A DNA stretch of 64,000 nt from Heloderma charlesbogerti (GCA_026122225.1 JANEZZ010002708.1:248001-312000), one strand, 5' to 3'. Positions 34,833 through 46,621 are shown, counted from the first letter of the stretch. Notes: generated by a model not told the origin, from the letters alone. Translations and numbers: made by a program.

Positions 34833-35377
34833 TTGTCAGCCACTACACTAGACCAGCTAACCCCTGAAACAGTGTGCAGCATTCATTCCCTAGAAAGATA
34901 TTGAACAGAAATGCCAAGGCCAGCTTGGGTGCCCCCCCCCCCGCCATTTAGGAAAGGCTCCCTGTACAGCACAGCCACATTTCCTCGTGGCAAATACCAA
35001 TGACACAGCAATACCAATGGCAGTGAGCAGGTCCGGAAGTCAACCACCCCTTTGTTTTCACAGATGGACATTAGCCTTGAGAGCCAGAACGGTCCTTTCA
35101 ATCTACGGGAGAAAAAGGAAGAATCTAATTAAGCTGAGAATGTCTATAGGGCCCCCTGGTGTTGTTAACCATCAGCTTTATTCCCTTTATCTGGCATGAT
35201 GCTTCATTGAGGATATGACCAGGAAAGGGGAACGTGCTAATTTTGCAAAAAGAGCCACAAATCTTACCAAGCAAGGGGGGTAGGGGTGGAGAAAGACTAA
35301 AGACTTAATTCTACAAGAGGTAAATCATGTCAGCCAAGGGAATTTGAGCACACACAGTCCATTTATGTTGTTCTGGC
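34833..35377. other. Unassigned sequence
   Basis: Only a C10 run near 34933 is notable. Confidence 0.5.
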
Positions 35378-35655
35378 TAGGGATGTATGAGATTCTCATT
35401 TCAGTTTGCAGATCATCCAAACTGGCCCTGTCCACAACCCAGCAGAACTCAAATGTGAACGGGAGTACACTTTTTTGGAAAAGTCTTCGCACATTCCAGA
35501 ACTTGTGATCACCCTTGAAATAGGCATTTTATTTCATTAAAAAAACTTCCCCCTTTTGAGCAAACCAAAAGACAGGTTGCAAATGAAAATGGGAGTGAGC
35601 TAAACCGAGCTTTGAAGTGAAGTTAAGAGAATTTCAGCATATTCGGACATCCTTG
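35378..35655. mobile_element. Probable hAT-like foldback element
   Basis: It begins TAGGGATGTATGAGATTC and ends near 'attcggacatccttg'. No matching flanks were found, so the boundaries are tentative. Confidence 0.4.
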
Positions 35656-35902
35656 CTTCCCCCGTCCCTTGCTTTGGCCAAACACATTCATTTCTATTCA
35701 TATATTTGGAGTTTCAGCCCAGGCCTGGCATCAGTGCATGGCTTCCTCAGGCAGATGACAGGGCCCACTGCTGACACACCCGCCCTTGGTTCCCCCTTTT
35801 TAAAAGCATCTGGGTCTGGGATCTACCATTTTAATGTCCCACAATGCTCTTAAGTGACATTATATTGGGGGATTATGGGATATTTAAATGGTGGCTCCCA
35901 TC

Positions 35903-36560
35903 TAGGGATGGATGGATCAGTCCACTTCTAGTCCGTGTAAGTTTCACAAGTGTTCATTCATAAATCTGTCTATTTCCACATCAATCTGCCATTTTTTCTT
36001 AATCCACATGAACATTCATATTTAAGTACACATTTTGAAATGTTTTCTCACAAAATAAACAGACCTATTTGCTCTGAAATTACACAGGGGTCTGTACTGG
36101 GACGGGTGCTTTTCAACTTGTTTATAAATGATCTGGAATTAGGAGTGAGCAGTGTAGTGGCCTAATTTGCCAATGACACCAAATTATTTGGCGTGATAAA
36201 AACAAAAAGGGATTGTGAGGAGCTCCAAAAGTATCTCTCTAAACTGGGAGAACGGGCATCTAAATGGCAAATGTGGTTCAATGTCAGCAAGTGTAAAGTG
36301 ATGCACGCTGGGGTAAAAAATCCTGGCTTCAGGTATAAGCTGATGGGATCTGAGCTAGCAGTGACCGACCAGGAAAGAGATCTTGGGGTTGTGGTGGACA
36401 GCTCAATGAAACCATTGACCTGGTGTGCAGCTGCTGTAAAAAAGCCAAACTCCATGTTAGACATAAACATATTTATCCTAAAATACACACATTTCAGTAC
36501 TGTTTTTAAGTTGAAAAGTGTATTGCAAAAGTCAGAGGAGTGCAAAATCTGAAGGATAGC
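35903..36560. mobile_element. Probable hAT-like element interrupted by CR1
   Basis: It starts TAGGGATGGATGGATCAG and has 'tgtttctc', 'aaatacacacatttc' and 'aagtgtattgcaaaa' on either side of the CR1 piece at 36079-36456. This reading is tentative. Confidence 0.35.
36079..36456 (+). pseudogene. CR1/L3-type reverse transcriptase fragment
   Basis: It begins in RT motif B/C: 'TQGSVLGRVLFNLFINDLE', then a stop (36163-36165) followed in the same frame by 'FANDTKLFGV' (decayed FADDTKL motif). Then come 'KWQMWFNVSKCKVMHAG' and 'DQERDLGVVVDSSMKP', ending at 'AAAVKKPNSML'. It is a different subfamily from the CR1 at 53.7-56.8 kb. Dead: one in-frame stop, an Asp-to-Asn change in the catalytic motif and no 5' part. 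Confidence 0.85.
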
Positions 36561-36623
36561 TGCGTTCCAAGCCAGACATTAATGAGATGTTCCTTTGTTC
36601 CTCAAGAGGATAGAGTTTGAACC

Positions 36624-36865
36624 CAGGGGTTCAAATCACAAGAAAAGGGATTTAGACTGAACATTAACAAGAACTTGATAACAGTATGAGCTGTTTGACT
36701 GTGGAACAGACTTCTTCCGAAGGTGATGGACTCTCCTTCATTAGAGGTTTTTAAGAAGAGGATGGATGGTCACCTATCAGGGATACCACAGTGGCACATT
36801 TCCTGCAGTGGCAGGAGGGTGGACTAGATGAGCTTTGTGGTCCCTTCCAACTCTCTAATTCTAGG
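36624..36865 (+). mobile_element. CR1 LINE 3' end
   Basis: It shows 'ggatttagactgaacatta', 'tgactgtggaacagacttc', 'gatggtcacctatcaggg', 'gtggactagatgagctttg' and 'tcccttccaactctc', the standard CR1/L3 ending. It probably belonged to the same insertion as 36079-36456. Confidence 0.75.
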
Positions 36866-39056
36866 ACTTCCTTGCAGCCAGGGACTAATGTTGCAACTTT
36901 GCTGAAGATTCACTCTTTTCTGACTTTGAATTATGCCTATTCACTATAATCCTGTGCATTAAGTCCTTATACACACAAAGAAAGAGAATTACACATAATA
37001 GGAAAATTATACAAATGTACTTGATATGCATACCGATTATAGGTGGTGGAAATCAGTTTTTCTGGGTGCTTAGTTTGAATTCCCTGGGCACAGATACTTT
37101 TTAGCATGGGATACACTCAGCCATGCATGTATACTACACAAATGTATCAATAAACAAGGCCTATACACTTCATGCTGCAATCCTATACATACATTTAGCA
37201 GGGAACAACCCTCACTTAAAATATGGATAGGATCGCACTAATTGGTAAATTAATCAGGAATTTGCCTGTCAAAATCCCTAAGTGGGCATCTGCCGGCACC
37301 TATTTATGGCATTTTCCATTTATCCTGTAGTATCTGGAGCATGACTCGTGTCTGAGTGAATAACTCACAAAACAACCCAATGTCAGTGATCCATAGCCTG
37401 ATAGTTAAATGAATCCTAACAGGTCAGTGGGCCTGCAGATTTTAAAGAAGCTTAACAAGGTTGCAGGGGGATCTAAATTCTCATTAAAAGACAAAAAGAA
37501 AAGAAACTCACAGTGCAATGCTGTGTTTTATGCAAAAGTCCCACAGAGAGTTCAATTAGACTTACTCCCTAGTAACTGCTATTTGAATTGCAGTGACGGA
37601 AACTAACAAAGAGAAATGCAACTTACTAACGCAGGAAGGTGTCAGCTTCCCTCATCTGAACTTAATTTCTGTTCTATTTATGCATTTAAAAATGTCCACC
37701 CTGCCTTTCCACCTCACTGGGCCTTCAAAGCAGCTGACAACTCAATTTAAAAATGATCTAAAATGCCACAGCAAACAAACTAAAGAGAATAGACCTTAAA
37801 AACCCAATGACTTAAGGCAGCCAAGGGAAGCAACTGTTAAGTAAGAAGATCAAATAATAATGTTATTATTATTTGACATTTGATCAATGTTATTTGATTT
37901 GACTATTTCTCATCAGAGGCTGTCACGAGGGACAGTTTTCACCTGGCATCTGAAGGACAGAAGTGAAGAGCTAGACAAATGTGTCTGGGAAGGGGGCGCC
38001 ACAGAGCACCACTACAAAGAAGGCCCTGCCTCCTGTAACTGCCCAACGTCTGAAGGCAGGGGCATCTGGAGATTTGTATGATGATCTCAACAGACTGACA
38101 GGATTGTATAGGAGACATTGGTTGTTCCATCTCCAGTGCAGCTTCAATGTAACTGCAGAGAAGCCTCAGTTTCGTTAGAAGTCCAGAAAATCTGTTGTTG
38201 TTGCTGCTGCAAGGGCTGTTTTGGGATGTCAAGGTTGGGCTGTGGGACAAGGTGAGCCAGGAGCTGAAAAGCCCCTGGAGGGGGGGGGAACCTTTCCTTT
38301 GAGAACAAATGATTCACTGGCTTATGTAATGATGCCAGAAAGCCGGGCCTTCAGATCCCTGCAGAGGTGTGAAAGATTGGGATAGAGCTGTGCCTTCATT
38401 TCAGGATAAATGGAAATGAATCGGGCCCGTAAAGAAGGCTCGAAGGTACAAATGAGATTCTAATTCATTCTGTTTGGAGTGAAGGACCTTATCTGTCATC
38501 AGCTGCAGTTCCTGGTGGCCTCTATCCCCTGCCCCACCCCAAATAGTGGCATGCATGGCATTGGGGTGGAGGACGCAAAATTGAGCAATGCAAATGTCCA
38601 GGGTATGGGGGAGTGGGGGGAGGCAAAGATGGGCAAACTAAAATGAACAAAATGAATGTTCACTGAACTGAATGAGATTTTAATAAATGAGTCATGAAAC
38701 AAATGAGGCCTTAAACTGTGAAAATTAATTTAATTACGAAACGGGGGGGCAGTACCTTTACACAACTGTCAGTCCCGCACACATCACTCTTTTTCCTGTG
38801 AGACTGCTACAGGGGTAAAGAATGCTTGAGAAGTGTTGACAAGTCGCGGCGAAGAGGATGACCAATCTCACAGCAGTTCAAACTGTTTGCTGAACATCTT
38901 TTTTGCTGTGGAAAAATCAGCCTAGGAGTGACTGATGTGATGTGTCACTTCTAAAATGGGTTATTGTCTTCTTTGGGAGTCAAACGCATGTCTCAAGCGC
39001 TACTTAGGTCTAGCTGTAAATATCCCAGCCATGGGGACGTTACGTTCGCTAAGCCA
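36866..39056. other. Unassigned sequence
   Basis: No gene or well-bounded repeat over about 2.2 kb. 37675-37760 resembles a decayed LINE tail. A G9 run lies at 38281-38289. Confidence 0.45.
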
Positions 39057-39132
39057 GGCTCCACCATGCTGGTGCTCTCCAGATGTGCTGAACTGCAACT
39101 CCCATCATTCCCAGTTAGTAGTCCAACACATC
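39057..39132. mobile_element. Fragment of palindromic MITE
   Basis: 'gctctccagatgtgctg' with 'actgcaactcccatcatt' and the reverse 'agtccaacacatccg' show a shortened copy of the family complete at 57957-58093. Confidence 0.5.
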
Positions 39133-39699
39133 CGAAAGACCTACACACATCTGGAGGCCACTCTTGCCATATCTGTTTTCATCACAAAATTCCATTCCAC
39201 CCCCTGCAAGGGCTTAAAAAAGTAAAACGTTCCCACTGGAGTAAATGGCGCCTTTTTTTTTTCTTTTCACACACACACACACACACACACCTACCTGCAG
39301 GGGGATGTAGAATTTCAGAACAAAAATGAACGGATGGAAGGCTTAATCTCTTCCTCCCATAGCACTGCAGTGCCAATCGAAATCAGGCTACACACACTTA
39401 CACTGGAGTAAAGAAACTTATATGTAGCTTCACTGTGCAAGATTAAAAGCATGTTTAGTTTGGGCCTCAGAGGCCAACATGCAGTAAAGGAGGTCAGCTC
39501 CTTCATACTTAAAATATAGGCGCCTAAACATTTGCTAAAGAGATTTTCCATGCTCATGATTAAAACTATACCAAATGGACTACCTGATCGGCCTCCCCGT
39601 GCGTTGTTTTGTATACTAAGCTTGTGGACTTGAATTGAACTGAAACTCTTTAGAAGTAGGAGCTGTGACAAAATGTTGCAGCATGGAGTGCTCCTGTTC
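39133..39699. other. Unassigned sequence with (CA)n
   Basis: A (CA)n tract lies at 39268-39290, preceded by a T-rich run. Nothing else recognised. Confidence 0.5.
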
Positions 39700-40519
39700 A
39701 TAATTGCCAAGTGTCCTGCTATGGCTGAATCAGACTCAGCATTACAGCAAATTATGGGGCAATCTAATAAGCAAGTCAAGAAGGCAGGCAAATGGACAAG
39801 CACAAAGATTTCAGTCCTGTATGGGATCAGACTAAGGCAGGAGTGGTCAAGATACAGGCAATGGTCAAAGCACATCACTACCAGACAAGTAGGTGGTTTC
39901 CAGAAGAGAGGTCAGAAGCACAGCCAAGGTCAGAGACAGATAAGCAGTCAGGTCCAATATACAAGCTGAGATGCAAGCAGGAGTTCAAGGGTTACTAACA
40001 TGGAGATCCAGCCAGGAAACCAAGGCGCTGGAACTAGTAGGACAATGCTGTCCCAGAAATGGCTACTTTGAAACTAAAGGCTTATATAGCCAGAGCTTCC
40101 TGAGCCCCACCCAGGGATCAGCTGCAGTGTGTTATGGGCCCTCTGGCAAAAGTCCTACACAGGAGGAGAGCCTTACTCCTGAGGAGTCCATTCCTCCTGA
40201 GGAGTCCTCCTTCATAATCGAGCGCTTCTTCTCACAGGAGGCCTACTGGCCTACCTCTTGAGGCAACAACATAGTCAGTGGTGAGGTGGTCACCCAGCCT
40301 CTGCCTCAGAGGCAGAACTCCCCTCCTCCTGCAGGGATGGAACTACAGACATCTCCCCTGTGGGCCCAGGCTCCCCCAGGTCTCCTTGGTGTTGTTCATC
40401 TCTGGGAGCTCTAGCTTCTCTCAGAAGCAGATGTCCCCCCAGGGGGTCATGGCACCAGGGCGGTCCATTCCATTCCTCACCCACACCCCAGTTTTCCATC
40501 CCCCCCCACCACCTGTCAG
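39700..40519 (-). repeat. Possible LTR-derived sequence, unresolved
   Basis: The minus strand holds a 69-codon open frame (40499-40290) ending in an acidic 'SSASEAEAG' C-terminus, recalling the frames in the solo LTRs. The run 'gcaggagtggtcaagatac' to 'cagtcaggtccaatatac' has the repetitive feel of an LTR U5/leader. Termini and target duplication could not be found. Confidence 0.3.
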
Positions 40520-40856
40520 CATTAATCTGATGTTTGTTTATTTAAATAATTTAATGTATGTCTTGCCTTTCTGCCAAAAAATGGCTAAGCACTCAAAGCC
40601 CTCTCCTGGAATCGATGAATCCATCACTTCCGCTTCCTCCCACATTTGAATTGTTTTCTTTCCATCCAGTTCATGAAGAAACTTGCACTTTTTGATAAGT
40701 TCTTATTTAAAAACAAACTGAACAAAATGTTCACCCAACCTTAGCTCTGGCTAAATACAAACTTTCCCCAACACATCTTGGTTTCAGGATGTCCAGATCT
40801 GTGCCCAAGGAGCCTTATAAACCCAATAATTTTATATCAAGTTAAGTGTCAGGAAG
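40520..40856. other. Unassigned sequence
   Basis: Nothing recognised. Confidence 0.45.
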
Positions 40857-41987
40857 GGAGCCCTCCGGGCATGTAGTCACCAAACAAAGACTCGATCTTC
40901 AAGTCAATAGGCTTTATTGTGCAGAAACAGGCAGTCTTTCAGCAGTTCAGATTCTAGTTCTTTGACTAAGCTGCCCTGACCCTAACTAGCTTACTTTAAT
41001 CCCTCTTTGAGAGATGCACTACAGTAGGATAAAAAGTTGCTGCAAATCTAACATTACACTTCAGCCCAGAACCTGAAAGGCTTTCTCAGTCCCACCCTCA
41101 GGGCGGATCTTCCCCTAAAGACCTCCTGTGATGGGCCAACCTGGTAGACCACCTTGTCAAGTTCCTTGGTTGTCTCGGTTCACAATCACACACTCCAAGG
41201 CACCAGGCTTCAAGCTCACTTAGTCAGCTACCAGGTTACAAATGCAAATCCTCGGAGACTCTCAGGCTACAAAGGAAAACAGCTACTCCACATGATTAAG
41301 AATATCAATAGAGGAGCCAAGTGGGAATCAGAGACATTGCCAGCAGTTTGAACAAGAACTTTCTGGCCAGAATAACTTGGGGGGATGCCCTTCCCTTACA
41401 GTTGTGCCCTCTTACATAGGCTATCACGCATAGCCAACCGGGTGGAACGTCTAAGCTCTGCCTCTAACTTTTCCCACTTCACTCTGTGCCAGACTGTAGT
41501 ATCCTTCAGGTCACACCCTGCACTCTCCTCCTCCTCTGAGACCTGGGTTCTCACAGGGGAGGAAAGGGGGGCCTTCAGGTTGTGCCATCTGTGAGCAAAG
41601 TTCCTGAGAAGAATACCTATCCATATCCGAGCTCAGTAGGGAGGAAACCTCCCCCAGTTCTGGCTGTTCCCATTCTGCGTCTGAGCTGCTAATGATCTCC
41701 ACATGCTCAGATTCATTCCTGACACCTTAATTCCTTCATTTGCTCTGCCCCTTTAATTCTCCATCTGATCTGTGGATCTGCCATGCTCACCCCCTGCCCT
41801 TCTGTAAGTTGCTGAGTTCCCATGGAAGGAGAAGTGATGTTTGTGCCTTGCTCTAACTGCTTAGGTCACCCTTGAGAAGATTCTTCTCTGACTCTTGAAG
41901 CCCTTTGAGGAATTTTCTCCCCAGCCCCATCTCATCTTCTGACTGTGATTCGACAGTCTCTACAGGGAGTCTGAGCCCAATCCTGAC
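40857..41987 (-). mobile_element. Solo LTR, family 3, interrupted by a family 2 solo LTR
   Basis: TGTCAGG at 40857 and CCTGACA ending at 41987 form the termini; flanks TTAAG and TCAAG match at four of five positions. Without the LTR at 41155-41724 it is ~560 bp, like families 1 and 2. Sense is the minus strand (reverse of 'ggctttattgtgc' supplies AATAAA). Its first codons on the minus strand are open and acidic ('VETVESQSEDEMG'). Confidence 0.75.
41155..41724 (-). mobile_element. Solo LTR, family 2, copy A
   Basis: 570 bp from TGTCAAG to CCTGACA, closely similar to the copy at 46697-47267. The target duplication is unclear: CACCT at 41150-41154 recurs at 41723-41727 but overlaps the terminal CA. 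On the minus strand an acidic frame ('ISSSDAEWEQPELGE') opens at the LTR start and an Arg-rich segment follows. Confidence 0.85.
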
Positions 41988-42833
41988 ATCAAGTATGATT
42001 TTGTGAGCAGTTCCCCTTTTATACTAATTTCCCCCCCCCACCCTTTCTAAAATAACTAAATAGATGCAGCTCCATCTCTCCTCAGAATGGCAGGATGCCA
42101 TTGCTGGCTGCTATGGAACATTCTCTATGAACGCCTAGACAGCTGGTAACATCCTAGCTCATCGACCAGTTTCTCAAGGGAGAAGGCGCCTGTATGGTAA
42201 ATAAGTGGTTAGCTGTCAGCTGGCTGGCAGCTTCTCCCACAGTGCTGGCAAGGGAAAAGGCGAGAAGCTTCTTCAGAGTGGAATCAGTCTATCCAGCAGT
42301 GCAGGGTGGAAGAGTGGCCAGGTGCAAAGCAGATTGAAGGTGAGCCAAGAAGGCAGGAGGTAGAGAGGTGATGCAGTTAAACAAAAAACAAAAAAACCCT
42401 AACCAATACAGAGCCCATCTTTCCAGAAGGTCTTAATTTTGATGGAACAGAATTCCTAAAACTGTCCCAACATTTCATTCAAAGATCAATCATTTTGAAA
42501 CCTGGCACACATGCTATTTTATTTTTAAGCTCAAAGCAAGAGAGCAAGCAGGCTGGGGACTTGGATGGATGGGAGGATGAATGAGAAAGATTGGATCCCT
42601 GGCGGATAAAGGGCAGTTTATACATTTTAAAGACAAATAAATACCCTGGTAAGTTTGAGAAGAGGTGGTTGGCACTTTTGCAAAAGAAAAAAGAAAAGAA
42701 ACCCACACCTTGGTGTTTTCCAAAAGTAGTTTTGTTTAGGAACATCTCTGTGTGTCAGAAGAAATGCCCAGTGTTGAGATTCAGTGCCTTTATTTGTACA
42801 TATATTTTCCCCCCTGGCAAAATTAGGGATGTC
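41988..42833. other. Unassigned sequence
   Basis: No recognised feature. A minus-strand open frame of 127 codons at 42627-43010 runs into the hAT element and is not a gene. Confidence 0.45.
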
Positions 42834-43389
42834 AGAGAATTCCGCCACAGACTCCGCCAGAATCTGTGTTGGAACGCCCCCCCCCCCGCCACCCCACGAA
42901 TCCCCGCAGGACGGAACATACCTGGCAGTGGATCCTGCGGCTCCGGCTGGTCTCCCAGCCACTGCCGGGCTGCTGCGGCCGCAAATGGCAGCCGTCATAG
43001 CGGCCGCCATTTGAGTCCTTGCAGTAAGCCATGATAGGCTACATAAATACTTACGTAGCCTATCACGGCAAAGAGCAGGGGCACAAATGGCGGCTGCTAC
43101 GCCATTTGCGTGGCTGCCTTTTGCCGTGATAGGCTATGTAAATACTTACGCAGCCTATCACGGCTTACTGCAAGGAAGCAAATGGCGGCTGCTATGACGG
43201 CCGCCATTTGCAGCCACAGCAGCCCGGCAGCGGCCTGAACTCTGGCTGTGGCCAGCCCTGGCTGGCGGCTCCGCGGAACCGCCACGGAGCAGAGCCGGCC
43301 GGGGAGGATTCCGGGGGGAGGAACGGAGCGCCTCCCCCCCACCGCGGATTTACTGGCATGGAGCCAGGTAGGGATTTCATACATTCCTA
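42834..43389. mobile_element. hAT-like foldback MITE, copy 3
   Basis: TAGGGATGTCAGAGAATTCC to 'atttcatacattccta', with 8-bp flanks GGCAAAAT (42826-42833) and GGCAAAAA (43390-43397), one mismatch. It shows the full layered arrangement: outer 'caaatggcagcc...ggccgccatttg', a 'gataggctacataaa' hairpin, a central 'caaatggcggctgctacgcc' hairpin, a second 'gataggctatgtaaa' hairpin, then the outer pair again. Confidence 0.92.
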
Positions 43390-43479
43390 GGCAAAAATGG
43401 CATTTTTGAAAGAAAAGTAAATGATAATTCTGATATCACACAATAAGAACCAAGAAATGTTTCACTTTAGGAATAAGCC

Positions 43480-44150
43480 ATCACTATGTGGGGCTGCCCT
43501 TGAAGACTGTTCAGAAGCTGCAGCTAGTGCAGAATGCAGCAGCCTGACTGATAACAAGGACAAAAAGGTCTGAATATATAACACTGATTCTGCTCACTTG
43601 CACTGGCTGCCTGTATGTTTCCAAGCTCGATTCAAAGTGCTGGTTTTGACCTATAAAGCCTTACATGGCTCAGGACCACAATATTTGACGGAGTGCCTTT
43701 CCCACCATGAACCTACCCATACATTATGTTCATTATCTAAGCCCCTCCTCCAAGTGCCTCCTCCAAGAGTGGCTCAAAAGGTGGCAACAAGGGAGAAGAC
43801 CCTCTTAGTGGTGGCCCCCCAATTATGGAATGAACTCCCAAGCAAGGCCTGCCACTGGTGCCGATGTTATATTTTTGGCACCCGGTTAAGATCTTCCTGT
43901 ATTCCCAGGCATTTGGCAGCATATTATAGGTTTTTAATCAGGTCATTGTTTGGATATGTGTGTGTCTCGTGTGTGTGTCTGTGTGTGTGTGTGTGTGCAT
44001 GCGCACGCTCTTTTTATATGTTTGTAGCTAAACTGCTTTTACATTATGCATAATACTGTATTTCTTAGGTTTTTAATCCTTGCAAACTGCCCAGAGAGCT
44101 TTGGCTATTTGGTGGTATAGAAATGTAATAAATGAAAATGAAATGAAAAA
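43480..44150 (+). mobile_element. L2-type LINE 3' end with ORF2 remnant
   Basis: A nearly standard L2 end: 'gtggggctgcccttgaaga', then the encoded 'MHWLPVCFQARFKVLVLTYK', 'ALHGSGPQYLTECL', 'KVATREKTLLVVAPQLWNEL' and a C-terminus with 'GTRLRSS'. The open frame is 43598-44053. The 3' untranslated region includes a (TG)n tract at 43955-43998 and ends 'gagctttggctatttggtgg' with an AATGAAATG tail. No RT core present. Confidence 0.87.
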
Positions 44151-44522
44151 TCACTACCCACCTCATCAGGTCCTCATAACTAGACTCTCCTTTCTTTTCA
44201 TACCCAGAAAGATCATGTGATTTCCACATACCCCCCATCAATGGTACCCAGGTCTCCTTCCCCATTCATCTCATTGGTGATCTAAACCCACAGGAGAATA
44301 TTTTGAGGCGCCTCCTCCAACTTGTCTCCTTGGCTACCATTGGTCATATAAACACCCAGGATAATATGTGCTGGCTTTGAGTCTCCTCTAGAGGCAGCAG
44401 ACCTTTTCCCAGAGGTTCATGGTTCATCAGCCATCTCTCAAGCAGGTCTGTTCTTGACAGAGAAAAATCAATCTGCGAGAACCACAGAGAGGAGGTGAAG
44501 AATATGGAGATATTGTGTTAAA

Positions 44523-44592
<70 letters not shown>

Positions 44593-44707
44593 GCAAAGAT
44601 GCACTTTGCCAAGCTAGGGATCCTTTGCACCTCTCTACTTTAAGGTTAATTAGAACTTTGCGGAGGGGACAAACTAATAGTCTGATATTTCTGATGTGCG
44701 TATTCAA
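44151..44707. other. Unassigned sequence with a compound microsatellite
   Basis: (TCTG)n(TC)n(AC)n lies at 44524-44594. The rest was not recognised. Confidence 0.6.
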
Positions 44708-45112
44708 TAGGGATGCTGGAGAAATTCGAGACAGACTAAAATTAGCTCGTATTTCTAAGAATCCAACCTGCGGAATCTGCTGCAGAGCGACCCCCTCAGG
44801 TCGTGTGGAGTCCATGGACTTCTGGATGATTTTTTCTTACTTTCCCGAAATGTACACATATACATTCGTAGGAAAATACATAAGTTTCTTGTGCAGAAAA
44901 GCTGAATGGAATGGGGTACAATATGCTAAATATTATGCACGAAGATAAATTATGTAAATACTTACGTAAATACTGATGTAATTATTTGTGTATTTTTCCG
45001 CACAATGAAAAAAAATATTAGCATCCGTCTGTGGGTGGACCATGAAACAAAAGGCACCTGACAATCCACGGAACACAGACGGAGCGGATTTTACACAGTC
45101 TGTACATCCCTA
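44708..45112. mobile_element. hAT-like foldback MITE, subfamily 2, copy 1
   Basis: TAGGGATGCTGGAGAAATTC to 'cagtctgtacatcccta', 405 bp, with a perfect 8-bp target duplication GTATTCAA (44700-44707 and 45113-45120). The centre is a small palindrome around 'gtaaatacttacgtaaat'. Closely related to 46222-46621. Confidence 0.95.
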
Positions 45113-45120
45113 GTATTCAA

Positions 45121-45400
45121 AGGCAGTGTCCAGAGTCGGCATTACTGGGCACTTGCCAAGGACCATGCTATACAAAGGGGGCCCTCTGGCATCCTCAGGA
45201 GCCCCCTGGCCCTGCTGCTGCTTCTCCTTGCTGTCTCCATTAGTTCACCTGCCCTCTCTGAGCATGCAAACAGCAATAGGAGCAAAGAGACAGAAGAGCA
45301 GCTTCTACTCCCCTTGCCCTCTTCCTCTTTGCAGCCATGTGGGTTGGTTGACCCACTAAAGAAGGGGGCACACTGACGGCAGCTTGTCCAAGGACTCCCC
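45121..45400. repeat. Unclassified interspersed repeat (pair with 58285-58565)
   Basis: Shared text with the 58.3-kb copy includes 'cacctgccctctc', 'agcatgcraacagyratagg'-like stretches and 'ctccttgccctcttcctc'. No coding content or termini. Confidence 0.5.
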
Positions 45401-45888
45401 AAAAGTGGAAGCAAGTACTGTGTATATTTACCTAGACCCCCAAAAGGGGTTTGTTTTATTTTGGTGATTATTATAAAGAATAACACTTTTTATAAAGTAA
45501 CAGAATTCAAGCATGAGATATATTACTGTTCCCAAATAGTTTACAAACTAAATTTAGTCGAGACAGAAGGAGTGAGGGAGGCAAAAGTACCAACTTTTCC
45601 TCTGGTACCAACTTTTTTAGTTAGGCCAAAAATTACATCTGCTGGCTCACGCCTCCATGTATTTTCTTTGATAGTACCTCATCCTTGGAAGTCATCGCCT
45701 GCAGATATTCATACGATCCAGTCCCTCAATTACTGAGGATATATTGGAATTAACTGTAAATGGAGAAGGCAGCATGGTTGTTCTAGGGAGCAACTGCTAT
45801 GCCTTAAGGGCTTCAATATTTGTACTGTTTGATTGAGTTGCTCATGGATAAGATGACGTTAGAAATGGATCCAATTGGACCACCCATC
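45401..45888. other. Unassigned sequence
   Basis: Nothing recognised. Confidence 0.5.
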
Positions 45889-46171
45889 TCTGAGTGCTCA
45901 TTGGAAGGACAGAGACTGAAGCTGAAGCTCAAATATTTTGGCCACCTAATGCGAAGAGAAAACTCTCTGGAAAAGACCCTGATGCTGAAAAGACTGAGGG
46001 CAAAAGGAGAAGGGGACGGCAGAGGATGAGATGGCTAGATAGCATCACCAATGCAATGAATATGAACTTGAGCACGCTCCGGGAGAGAGCGCAGGACAGG
46101 AAGGCCTGGCGTGTTATGGTCCATGGGGTCACGAAGAGTCGGACACGACTGAACGACTGAACAACAACAAT
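45889..46171 (+). pseudogene. RTE-BovB 3' end fragment
   Basis: It encodes 'ECSLEGQRLKLKLKYFGHLM' then, after a frameshift near 46000, 'RRRGRQRMRWLDSITNAMNM' and the last block 'RKAWRVMVHGVTKSRTRLND', ending 'gaacgactgaacaacaacaa'. About 280 bp of BovB remain. Its 5' breakpoint falls at nearly the same BovB position as the deletion junction in the 33-kb copy. Confidence 0.9.
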
Positions 46172-46221
46172 TCTACTGAATTTTCTTTTTAATTTATAAA
46201 CATAACACACATGACCACCAG

Positions 46222-46621
46222 TAGGGATGCTTGAGAAATTTGAGACAGACTAAAATGAGCTCGGATTTCTAAGAATCCAACCTGCAGAATCCGCTGTGGA
46301 GCAACCCCTTCAGGCCATGTGGAGTCTGTGGACTTTCAATTTTTTTTTTTAATTTTCCTGAAATTTTCACATACTTATTCGTAGGAAAATACACAAGTTT
46401 CTGTTGAGGAAACGACTGGAATGGGGGACAATATGCTACATGTTATGTACTAAGCTAAATTATGTAAATACTTATGTAAATACTTACATCATTATTTGCA
46501 TACTTTTCTGCATTATGAAAAAAATATTCGCATCCATCTGTGGGTGGATGATGGAACAAAAGGCACCTGACAATCCACGAAACACAGACAGAGCGAATTT
46601 TACACAGTCTGTACATCCCTA
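46222..46621. mobile_element. hAT-like foldback MITE, subfamily 2, copy 2
   Basis: TAGGGATGCTTGAGAAATTT to 'gtctgtacatcccta', 400 bp, with 8-bp flanks ACCACCAG (46214-46221) and ACCACCAC (46622-46629), one mismatch. Confidence 0.93.

Noticed and set aside
39708..40519. Complete solo LTR
   Set aside because: Candidate ends 'tgtcctg' and 'ctgtca' do not form a convincing inverted pair and no flanking duplication was found.
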